This document shows, one piece after another, positions 33,564 to 41,225 of a stretch of DNA of 64,000 bases. Location: NCBI GenBank assembly GCA_029968055.1, contig JASCNX010000002.1, positions 736,371 to 800,370 on the forward strand. Direction: 5' to 3'. The DNA is from Xenophilus aerolatus (lineage in GTDB: Bacteria > Pseudomonadota > Gammaproteobacteria > Burkholderiales > Burkholderiaceae_C). The notes below the pieces were generated by a model, which did not search any database, was not told where the DNA came from, and saw nothing but the letters and a program-made list of their open reading frames with translations. The stretch's first letter is position 1. Each line of letters starts with the position of its first letter. The translations under genes and the position numbers were made by a program.

Positions 33564-36350
33564 ATGGCCGCCACCGACTACGAGATCAAGAGCGATTCGC
33601 CCGTCGTCTCCGAGCTGATGTTCTGGCGCGTGGCCGGGCACGAGGGCCTGTCGCGCCCGGCCGCCTACGAGCTGGCCGTGCTGTCGAAGAACCGGGCCCT
33701 GAACGCCAAGGACATCCTGGGCCATGCCTTCGACGTGGTGGTCGGTTTCGAGGATGCCGACGGCGGCAGGCACCAGCGCCATTTCCAGGGCCATGCGGTG
33801 CGCTTCACGCGCCTGGCGCAGGCCGGGCGGTACTTCGAATACCGCATCGAGCTGCGCTCGTGGTTCTGGCTGCTGACCAAGCGTGCCAACGCCCGCATCC
33901 TGCAGGACAAGCCGGTGCTCGACGTGCTGGACGCGGTGATCGAGGACAGCCCGATCAAGCGCCTGAAGAAGCTCAAGACCGACCAGGTCGCGGGCCGGCA
34001 CGAGCCGCACCGCTACTGCGTGCAGTTCGAGGAGAGCGACTACGACTTCCTCTCGCGCCTGCTGGAGGAGGAGGGCATCTACTACTGGTTCGACGCGCAC
34101 GACGCGCCGGGCACCATGCACCTGTCGGACAACAGCGCGGTGGCGCACGAGGCGCTGCCGGCCGTGGGCACGCTGCGCTACATCAGCCAGTCGGCCAGCC
34201 AGGCCCCGCGCCAGGCCGAGATCACGCGCTGGGTCAGCGCACGCCGCTTCGACACCGGCAAGCACGCGGCGGTGGACAGCAACTTCAAGGCCATCCGCAA
34301 GAAGATCGGCGCCACCATCGACGCCTCGGACGACCACGAGCTGGCCGACCTGGAGGTGTTCGAGTTCCCGGGCGACTACTTCAGCCCCGACGATGCCGAG
34401 GCGGCCGCCAAGGTGCGCGGCGACGAACTGTCGGCGCGGCGCGACCGGCACTGGGCCTTCACCGCCTGGCCCGACGTGGCGGCGGGCCGCAGCTTCAAGT
34501 TCGAGGGCGACCCGGACGGCGTGAACGACGGCGAATACATCGTCTCGGGCTGCACGATGGTGGTCGCGCACCCGGGCTACGAAGGCATGGGCCCGGCCGA
34601 TCCGGCGGCGCCGGTGGTGCCGCTGCTGCAGCGGCTGCTGGCCGAGGATGCCGTCAATGCCGTCTCGCTGGACATGGCCCGGGAGCTGGTGGAGGCGCAT
34701 CCGGACCTGGCCCGGCCCGGCCGCGGCACCTGCGCGTTCCTGCTCACGCTGCACCCGGTCGCCATGCCCTTCAGGCCGCCGCGGCTGACGCCGCGCAAGC
34801 CCATGCCCGGGCCGCAGTCGGCGATCGTGGTCGGCCCCCAGGGCGACGAGCTGCACGTGGACGAGTTCGGCCGCATCAAGGTGCACTTCCACTGGGACCG
34901 CTACGACCAGAGCAACGAGAAGTCCACCTGCTGGGTGCGCGTGTCGCAGCCCTGGGCCGGCAAGGGATGGGGCGGCTACTTCATGCCGCGCATCGGGCAG
35001 GAGGTGATCGTCGACTTCCTCAACGGCGACCCGGACCGGCCCATCGTGATCGGCCGCATGTACAACGACGACCAGCCGATCCCCTACAAGTCGCCCACGC
35101 AGAGCGGCTTCAAGACGCGCTCCACGCCCGGTGGCGACAGCACCACCGGCAACGAGATCATGTTCGAGGACAAGAAGGGCGCGGAGAACATCAACATCCA
35201 CGCCGAGCTGGACATGAGCCGCAGCGTGGAACGCGACGACTCGACCACCGTCGACCGCGACCAGAGCGTGACGGTCAAGCGCGACCAGAAGAACCATGTC
35301 GAGCGCGACCGCACCACGACGGTCAACCGCAACGACACCCAGACCGTCACGCTGGACCAGAAGCACACCGTGCACGGCAAGCAGAACAACCAGGTGGTGG
35401 GCAACCGCGACTCCTTCGTCGACAGCAACGACACGCTCAAGGTCAAGGGCACCAGCACGGTCGACGTGACCGGCGCGCGCAGCACCACGTTCCGGGCCGG
35501 GGAGAAGCACACGGTGGTGGGCAACCAGACCATCGCCGTCACCGGCAACCTGAGCTACAAGGCCGCCAACATGACCTTCGAGGCCGCCCACGTCGACTGG
35601 AACGTGACCGGCGCCAACTCGCAGAACATCACGGTGCCGGCTGGGCCGCTGCGGCTGGCCGCCAACAAGATCAAGATCATGTCGAACACCGGGCTCGAGA
35701 TGATGGCGGTGGGCGACATCGACGCCATCTCGGTCGGCTCCAACACCACCGTGCTCGGTCCGAACAGCAGCGGCTACATCGGCAACAACAGCGAGGCGAA
35801 TCTCGGCATGAACAGGTCGACCTTCATCGGCCTGAACATGGAGGCAGCGCTGGCGTTGAGCATGTCCAACTTCGCGGGCGCGCAGCTCGACAACACCGCC
35901 GGCTTCAAGATGGAGACCGTCGCTGCGGCGTGCATCGAGCAGAAGACGACCAACATGCGGCAGTCGACCCTCACCTGTTTCGGCCCCGGCGCGGGTGCGC
36001 CCGCTGGCGTCGGTGGTGCTGCGGTGGCTGCACAGCTCGGCGCGGTGGTGGGGATCATCAGCGGAACGGTGGACATGGTGGCGACGGCTGACCAATACGC
36101 GAAGGCGGCCGGGCAACTCGAGAAAGCGGCGAAGGACGCGGCCGAAATGATTCCGCCTGTGCCAGGGCTCGAAGGCCGCCTGAGAGCCTTGGCCGGCGCA
36201 ACGCGCGAGCGCATGCGCGATGCCGGCGCCGGCATGCTCACCCTGGGTGTCGGCATCGTGATGCAAGCAGGACTCGATGCCGTTGGTGGCCCTGGCGGCG
36301 GCAAGACTGCAGGTGACCTGAGCGACGCCGGGCCCGGCAAGGACGAATGA
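33564..36350 (+). CDS. vgrG: T6SS spike protein VgrG with C-terminal extension
   Basis: This 928-residue protein has a gp27-like N-terminal half (SELMFWRVAGHEGLSRPAAY, then YDFLSRLLEEEGIYYWF), an OB-fold about 410-500 (VVGPQGDELHVDEFGRIKVH, VSQPWAGKGWGGYFMPRIGQ) and the gp5-like needle. The needle has short beta repeats at about 550-650 (VERDDSTTVDRDQSVTVKRD and similar). After the needle (from about residue 730) come GGYIGNN-like SSGYIGNNSEANLGMNRS, and a tail of about 115 residues that is Ala/Gly-rich and partly hydrophobic (GGAAVAAQLGAVVGIISGTV, QAGLDAVGGPGGGK). The tail is not a domain I recognise. It may be an adaptor-binding or effector segment. The cassette that follows is consistent with cargo loading onto this spike. 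Confidence 0.95.
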   Translation: MAATDYEIKSDSPVVSELMFWRVAGHEGLSRPAAYELAVLSKNRALNAKDILGHAFDVVVGFEDADGGRHQRHFQGHAVRFTRLAQAGRYFEYRIELRSWFWLLTKRANARILQDKPVLDVLDAVIEDSPIKRLKKLKTDQVAGRHEPHRYCVQFEESDYDFLSRLLEEEGIYYWFDAHDAPGTMHLSDNSAVAHEALPAVGTLRYISQSASQAPRQAEITRWVSARRFDTGKHAAVDSNFKAIRKKIGATIDASDDHELADLEVFEFPGDYFSPDDAEAAAKVRGDELSARRDRHWAFTAWPDVAAGRSFKFEGDPDGVNDGEYIVSGCTMVVAHPGYEGMGPADPAAPVVPLLQRLLAEDAVNAVSLDMARELVEAHPDLARPGRGTCAFLLTLHPVAMPFRPPRLTPRKPMPGPQSAIVVGPQGDELHVDEFGRIKVHFHWDRYDQSNEKSTCWVRVSQPWAGKGWGGYFMPRIGQEVIVDFLNGDPDRPIVIGRMYNDDQPIPYKSPTQSGFKTRSTPGGDSTTGNEIMFEDKKGAENINIHAELDMSRSVERDDSTTVDRDQSVTVKRDQKNHVERDRTTTVNRNDTQTVTLDQKHTVHGKQNNQVVGNRDSFVDSNDTLKVKGTSTVDVTGARSTTFRAGEKHTVVGNQTIAVTGNLSYKAANMTFEAAHVDWNVTGANSQNITVPAGPLRLAANKIKIMSNTGLEMMAVGDIDAISVGSNTTVLGPNSSGYIGNNSEANLGMNRSTFIGLNMEAALALSMSNFAGAQLDNTAGFKMETVAAACIEQKTTNMRQSTLTCFGPGAGAPAGVGGAAVAAQLGAVVGIISGTVDMVATADQYAKAAGQLEKAAKDAAEMIPPVPGLEGRLRALAGATRERMRDAGAGMLTLGVGIVMQAGLDAVGGPGGGKTAGDLSDAGPGKDE

Positions 36351-36360
36351 GGGCGGCGCG

Positions 36361-38973
36361 TTGCAGGTGATCAAGCCTCAGTCGCTCGGCCTGTCCACCC
36401 GGCCGGTCGAGTTTCGCAAGCGTTTCGGGCTGTGCGTCAGCGCCTTCCTGCACATCCCGTTCGCACAGGCCGAGGGCGGCACGCTGTGGGCCGAGCAAAC
36501 GATGTGGCCTTTTCTCACCCGCGAAATGGGCGCACCGTTGATCGACGAGGGCGTGGCCAAGTTGACGCCGGAATTCCTGGTGCACGGCAACGCCTACCCG
36601 CCGCCGGAGCGTCGCAACGCCTGCGCGGTGCGCGCCAGCTTCGCCGGGTGCGAGAAGACGCTGCTGGTGTTTGGCGACCGCCACTGGGACGGCGACACCC
36701 CGAGCGTGCCGGCACCATTCGAGGCGATGCCGCTGCGCTGGGATCGGGCTTACGGTGGCCCGGATTTCCCGCTCAATCCCGTCGGCCGCGGTCGTACAGC
36801 AGGAGGCAGCGTGGCCTGGCTGCCCAATATCGAACTGCCCGCCGATCGCCTGACCGCGCGTGACCAGGCCATCGCGCCGGCCGGCTTCGGCGCGCTCGAC
36901 CCGCTGCACCCGCAGCGTGCGCGCCACCGCGGCACCTACGATGAAGGCTACCTGCGCGAGCACGCGCCCGGATTTCCGCCCGACACCGACTGGCGCTGCT
37001 TCAACCTCGCGCCCGACGACCAGTGGCTGCCGGCCGCGCTGCGCGGCGACGAGGCCTTCGCCTTTCATCACATGCATCCCGACAAGGCCCGCATCGACGG
37101 CCGCCTGCCGGGCCTGCGCGCCCGCGTATTTGCCGGCTACTGCATGCCCGGCGGCGCCGAACCGAAGCTGCGCGAAGTGCCGCTACGCCTGACCACCGTG
37201 TGGTTCTTCCCGCATGCCGAGCGCTGCGTCGCCATCTTCCAGGGCCTGGCGGAGGTCGCCACCGACGACGGCTCGGACGTCGCGAGCCTGCTCGGCGCCG
37301 TCGAGCGTCTCAGCGAGCCGCGACCGGACGCGCACTACCTCGACGCAATCACGCGGCGCGCCGATCCGCTGCTCGGTGGCGTCTACGCCATGATCGACAG
37401 CGACCTGCTGCCGAGCGGCATCGACACCGCCGACCCGGAGGTCGAACTGGCAAAGAAGCCGTTCGAGAGCGAGGGCCTGCAGGCGCACACGCAGCGCGTG
37501 CGCGCGGAGATCGACGTCCAGCTGGCGCGAGAACGTGCGGTCGAGATGGGCCAGGATCCGGACGCCCTGGGCATTCGTATGCCCGCGCCGGAACCGGTGC
37601 CGCCGTCGGGCGAGCCGCTTGCCGTCTACCTGGAAGCCAAGCTCAAGGAGGGTCAGTTCCAGCAATGGAAGGCATTGGAAGACGCGGTCACCGCGATCGA
37701 GAAGGCGCTGGCCTTCGAGCAGGAGCACAAGATCAGGCTGGCGGACCTCGTGCACCGCGGGCCGCCCAAGTACGACGCCGAGCGGGAGTTCGCATCGATG
37801 CAGGCGCAGGCGCAGGCGTCCGGCGGCGCCCGGCCGGTCGATCTGCGGTCGGTCTTTCCACAGCTGATCCGACTGGAGCAGGTCCATCGCGCCGGCTACC
37901 TGCAGTCCGCCCACATGCAGCCGCCCGCCTTCGCCATGCCGGCCGCGGCGGCGGCGATGCTGCGCGAAGAGATGGCGCGCGCCGTGCAGGGCGGCGTGCG
38001 GTACTTCGCCGGCATGGATTTCACCGGCGCGGACTTCTCGGGCCTGGATCTGCGGGGCGTCGACTTCGAAGGCGCCTGGCTCGAGAGAGTCAACTTGGAA
38101 GGCGCGAACCTGTCGGGCGCGAACTGCGCACGTGCCGTGCTGGCACACACCCGGCTGTGCAAAGCGATCGCCGTCGGCACCGTTTTCCGAGAAGCGAACC
38201 TGGGCAAGGCGTTGCTCGACGGCGCCGTATTCGATGAGGCGGATTTCACCGCCGCGCAGTTCGCGCATTGCGACTTCTCCGGCATCCAGGCACGGCGTGC
38301 CATGTTCACGCAGGCCCAGTTGCTGGATACGCTCTGGGGAGCGGCCGACTGCGCAGGTGCCCGCTTCGCGGGGCAAAGCTTCTACCGACTGGCCATGGTC
38401 GGTCTGCGCGGGTCGGAGGCCGACCTCTCCGGCTGCACCTTCATCGAATGCGATTTGGGCCGTGCCGACCTGCGCGGTGCCGATCTATCCGGCGCCACCT
38501 TCGTCTCCTGCCGGCTCGACGGCACGTCGCTGAACGGCGCGCGCGGTCCCGGTGCGGCGGCGGTGAAGGGCAGCAGCCTGCGCGGCGCCGACCTGAGCCA
38601 GGCCGACTTGAGCGGCTTCAACTTCGGCGGCAGCGACTTGTCGCAGGCCCGGCTGGTGCGTGCCACGCTCGACGGCGCACACCTGAGCGAGGCGCTCCTC
38701 GAAGGTGCCGACCTGCGCCTGGCCAGCGCCAAGGGAGCGCTCCTGCGCAAGGCGCGCTGCGGCCGGGCCGTGCTGGCCGGCGTCAACTTCATGGACGCCG
38801 TGCTGCAGCACACCGACCTGCGCGGCGCCGACCTGCGGCGCAGCAACCTGTTCGGTGCCGACCTGTCCCGCGTGCGGCTGGACGGCAACACCAGGCTGGA
38901 GGGCGCCCTGCTCACCCGCGCCAGGACTTGGCCGCGCTTGACCCCGCAGCAACAGCAGGAGGCCGCGCCATGA
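36361..38973 (+). CDS. DUF2169 adaptor domain fused to pentapeptide repeats
   Basis: This 870-residue protein starts at TTG 36361, giving QVIKPQSLGLSTRPVEFRKR, which fits the usual DUF2169 opening. The DUF2169 part (about 1-330) includes WDRAYGGPDFPLNPVGRG and FNLAPDDQWLPAALRGDEAF. A charged helical linker (about 370-500) follows. From about 545 to 860 are pentapeptide repeats of A(D/N)LXX type, such as FTGADFSGLDLRGVDFEGAW and LRGADLSQADLSGFNFGGSD, predicted to form a right-handed beta-helix. DUF2169 proteins act as T6SS chaperone/adaptors for PAAR-type effectors in some bacteria. Position directly after vgrG supports this. The stop overlaps the next gene as ATGA. Confidence 0.85.
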   Translation: MQVIKPQSLGLSTRPVEFRKRFGLCVSAFLHIPFAQAEGGTLWAEQTMWPFLTREMGAPLIDEGVAKLTPEFLVHGNAYPPPERRNACAVRASFAGCEKTLLVFGDRHWDGDTPSVPAPFEAMPLRWDRAYGGPDFPLNPVGRGRTAGGSVAWLPNIELPADRLTARDQAIAPAGFGALDPLHPQRARHRGTYDEGYLREHAPGFPPDTDWRCFNLAPDDQWLPAALRGDEAFAFHHMHPDKARIDGRLPGLRARVFAGYCMPGGAEPKLREVPLRLTTVWFFPHAERCVAIFQGLAEVATDDGSDVASLLGAVERLSEPRPDAHYLDAITRRADPLLGGVYAMIDSDLLPSGIDTADPEVELAKKPFESEGLQAHTQRVRAEIDVQLARERAVEMGQDPDALGIRMPAPEPVPPSGEPLAVYLEAKLKEGQFQQWKALEDAVTAIEKALAFEQEHKIRLADLVHRGPPKYDAEREFASMQAQAQASGGARPVDLRSVFPQLIRLEQVHRAGYLQSAHMQPPAFAMPAAAAAMLREEMARAVQGGVRYFAGMDFTGADFSGLDLRGVDFEGAWLERVNLEGANLSGANCARAVLAHTRLCKAIAVGTVFREANLGKALLDGAVFDEADFTAAQFAHCDFSGIQARRAMFTQAQLLDTLWGAADCAGARFAGQSFYRLAMVGLRGSEADLSGCTFIECDLGRADLRGADLSGATFVSCRLDGTSLNGARGPGAAAVKGSSLRGADLSQADLSGFNFGGSDLSQARLVRATLDGAHLSEALLEGADLRLASAKGALLRKARCGRAVLAGVNFMDAVLQHTDLRGADLRRSNLFGADLSRVRLDGNTRLEGALLTRARTWPRLTPQQQQEAAP

Positions 38974-40022
38974 CGCCCGAGCTGCTGGCGCTGTCCGTGG
39001 CCATCGGCGAGGCGGTCGAAGGCCGCTCGCTGGCGCGTGGTGCTTTCGCCGGCGTGCGTTTGGCCGGCGGCGTGTTCAGCCGCGTCGACTTCACGGAGGC
39101 CGACCTGCGCGGCGCCGACCTGCGCGAGGCGGTGTTCGACCAGTGCGCGTTGGCCGGTACCGGCTTGGCCGGCGCCAACCTGCGCAAGTGCGTCTTCAAC
39201 CGGTGCACGCTGACCCACGCCGACCTGCGCCAGGCCAACCTGCACGGCGCCGTCGTCACCGAGTGCGACCTGTCGCACGCGCAGATCGGCGAGAGCAACC
39301 TGTCGATGGCTGCGGTCTCGGGCAGCAAACTCGACCACGCGGTGCTGCGCGGCGCCTGCCTCGACAGCGCCGTGCTCAGCCAGTCGTCGCTGGTCGACGT
39401 GTGCGCCGACGGTACGCGCTGGGAATACGCGGCGGTGACGCAGTGCGACCTGGCGCATCTCACCTGGCAGGGGGCGCAACTGCTGCGCACCGCGTTCCAC
39501 CAAAGTGCGCTGGTGCACAAGTCTTTCGTCGACGTCGAGCTGCTCGGCTGCCAGTTCGCATTGACCGATCTGAGCGGTGCCGACTTCAGCGGCGCCCGCC
39601 TGGCGCAGTGCAACTTTCAAGGTGCTGTGCTGCAAGGGGCGCGCTTCGCTCGCGCCGTGGCGCCGAACACCGTGTTCTGCGGGGCGCAGGCACCGGGCGT
39701 CGACTTCGCCGGCGCCGCGCTGCGCCAGGCCCTCTTCACCGGCGCGCAGTGCCCCGGCGCCGACTTTTCCGGCTGCGATCTGCACCAGGCCCATTTCGGC
39801 GGCGCCCGGCTGGCGCGGGCGCGCTTCGTCGGTGCCGACCTGACCTACGCCGACTTCCGCCACGCCGATCTGCAGGCCGCCGACCTGCGTCGCTCCACGC
39901 TGATGCGTGCGGTGCTGCACGGCGCCCTCACCGAGCAGGCCCAGATGAGCGATCGCGCGCGCGCGATCGAGACCGACCCCAGCCTGGCGGCGGCCGAGCA
40001 ATGGCAACCGGCCGCCGCCTGA
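38970..40022 (+). CDS. Pentapeptide-repeat protein
   Basis: This 350-residue protein consists almost entirely of pentapeptide repeats, for example FSRVDFTEADLRGADLREAV, LTHADLRQANLHGAVVTECD and FSGARLAQCNFQGAVLQGAR, forming a predicted quadrilateral beta-helix of about 60 units. It has no signal peptide. The ATG overlaps the stop of the DUF2169 gene as ATGA, so the two pentapeptide proteins are probably made together. They may be related by duplication of the repeat half. Such genes recur in vgrG-DUF2169-DUF3540-DUF4150 cassettes, where the role (spike collar, adaptor or chaperone) is not settled. Confidence 0.85.
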   Translation: MTPELLALSVAIGEAVEGRSLARGAFAGVRLAGGVFSRVDFTEADLRGADLREAVFDQCALAGTGLAGANLRKCVFNRCTLTHADLRQANLHGAVVTECDLSHAQIGESNLSMAAVSGSKLDHAVLRGACLDSAVLSQSSLVDVCADGTRWEYAAVTQCDLAHLTWQGAQLLRTAFHQSALVHKSFVDVELLGCQFALTDLSGADFSGARLAQCNFQGAVLQGARFARAVAPNTVFCGAQAPGVDFAGAALRQALFTGAQCPGADFSGCDLHQAHFGGARLARARFVGADLTYADFRHADLQAADLRRSTLMRAVLHGALTEQAQMSDRARAIETDPSLAAAEQWQPAAA

Positions 40023-40045
40023 TTCCAGTGCCACAGGAGTTCACC

Positions 40046-40720
40046 ATGCCGTCTTCATCTTCCACGTCCGCCGGCAGCGTCGCGCGGGCGCGCGCTCGCC
40101 GCTCGGCCGATGGCACATTCGCCCAATGGTGCGTCGGCGTGATCGAAGACGCCACGCCGGGCGGTGAGCTGCAGGTGCGCTCGGGCGGACTGCAGCTTCG
40201 TGCGCGGCGGGCGGCAAGCTGCCTGCTGGAACCCGCCGCCGGCGACAGCGTGGCATGCCTGCGCTGCGCGCCGCAGGAGGCCTGGGTCCTGGCCGTGCTG
40301 CAACGCGACGAGGGTTCGGTCCATGTGCTGCGTGCCGCGGCCGGTGCGGCAGAGCTGCGCATCCAGAGCGGCGACGCGCCGCTGGCGCTGCACGGCAGCC
40401 AGATCGTCCTGACCGGGCAGCGGCTGGAAGCCCGCGTCGAGCAAGCCAGGGTGGTGGCCGACCAGGCCGAACTGCTGGGCCGCCAACTCAGCGTGGCGGC
40501 AGGCCGCATCAAGGCGGTGGGGCAGTTCCTCTCGACCGTGATGGACCGCGTGCAGCACTTCAGTCACAGCCACACGCGGACCACCGAGGGCATCGACCGC
40601 GTCGCGGCCACCCATGTGGAGGTGGCGGCGGACGCGCTGCTGCGCATGGATGCCGAGCACGCGCTGGTCAACGGCCGCTCGCTCGTGAAGGCGCGCGGGG
40701 CGCAGATCCACTTCGGTTGA
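40046..40720 (+). CDS. DUF3540 family protein of the vgrG effector cassette
   Basis: This 224-residue protein has an ACAGGAG site 8 bp before ATG. It has the DUF3540 features: FAQWCVGVIEDATPGGELQV, RARRAASCLLEPAAGDSVAC, AWVLAVLQRD, then the beta-rich stack LALHGSQIVLTGQRLEARVE, and VMDRVQHFSHSHTRTTEGID near the end. It has no catalytic signature. Its regular beta-repeats resemble a VgrG-tip or spike extension. It is encoded between the pentapeptide protein and the PAAR-like protein, a conserved neighbourhood in T6SS islands. The role is presumed structural or in cargo loading (inference). Confidence 0.8.
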   Translation: MPSSSSTSAGSVARARARRSADGTFAQWCVGVIEDATPGGELQVRSGGLQLRARRAASCLLEPAAGDSVACLRCAPQEAWVLAVLQRDEGSVHVLRAAAGAAELRIQSGDAPLALHGSQIVLTGQRLEARVEQARVVADQAELLGRQLSVAAGRIKAVGQFLSTVMDRVQHFSHSHTRTTEGIDRVAATHVEVAADALLRMDAEHALVNGRSLVKARGAQIHFG

Positions 40721-40743
40721 GTCCGGTCGCCGCAGGAGCCGAG

Positions 40744-41139
40744 ATGTTCGCCAACACCCAGATGATGGGCACCGACATGGGATTCCCCGATGTGTGCCTG
40801 ACGCCGACGCCCGCCGGGCCGGTGCCGATTCCCTACCCCAACATCGCGATGGGGCCCACGGCCATTCCCAACTGCCCGACGATCCTCATCATGGGTGCAC
40901 CGGTGCACAACCTGGCGACCACGATCCCGATGACCAACGGCGACAACGCGGGCGTCAACCTGGGCGTCGCCTCGGGCACGGTCATGGGGCCGAGCCGCCA
41001 TCTCACCGGCTCGTTCACCACGCTGTTCATGGGCATGCCCGGCTCGCGGCTGACGAGCAACAGCCTGCAGAACAGCACCAACTGTCCCGGCGTGCGCGTC
41101 GTGCCCAGCCAGCCCCTGGTGGTCCTGCTCGCGCCCTGA
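40744..41139 (+). CDS. PAAR-like protein (DUF4150)
   Basis: This 131-residue protein begins with MFANTQMMGTDMGFPDVCLT and PTPAGPVPIPYPNIAMGPTA, the DUF4150/PAAR-like signature, and continues with NCPTILIMGAPVHNLATTIP and MTNGDNAGVNLGVASGTVMG. PAAR-like proteins sharpen the VgrG tip and often carry toxin domains at their C-terminus. This one ends after the core fold (SQPLVVLLAP), so no toxin is fused. The gene order vgrG, DUF2169, pentapeptide, DUF3540, DUF4150 is an effector-loading arrangement, yet the expected effector/immunity pair is not encoded next. The following gene is an FHA protein. Confidence 0.88.
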   Translation: MFANTQMMGTDMGFPDVCLTPTPAGPVPIPYPNIAMGPTAIPNCPTILIMGAPVHNLATTIPMTNGDNAGVNLGVASGTVMGPSRHLTGSFTTLFMGMPGSRLTSNSLQNSTNCPGVRVVPSQPLVVLLAP

Positions 41140-41225
41140 ACCATGTCTATCCGAATGCCGGTGCCTGCCATGTCCTTGCCCGCCTCGCCGTCCTTGCGTC
41201 GGCCCCACTGCGCCGGAGGCCGCGC

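Noticed and set aside
33516..36374. 950-codon antisense frame opposite vgrG
   Set aside because: It mirrors vgrG codon positions and has Val/Arg/His bias, with no domain motifs. It is a coding shadow.
40744..41139. PAAR-like protein as a toxin
   Set aside because: It is only 131 residues and ends with the core PAAR-like fold, with no extra C-terminal domain.
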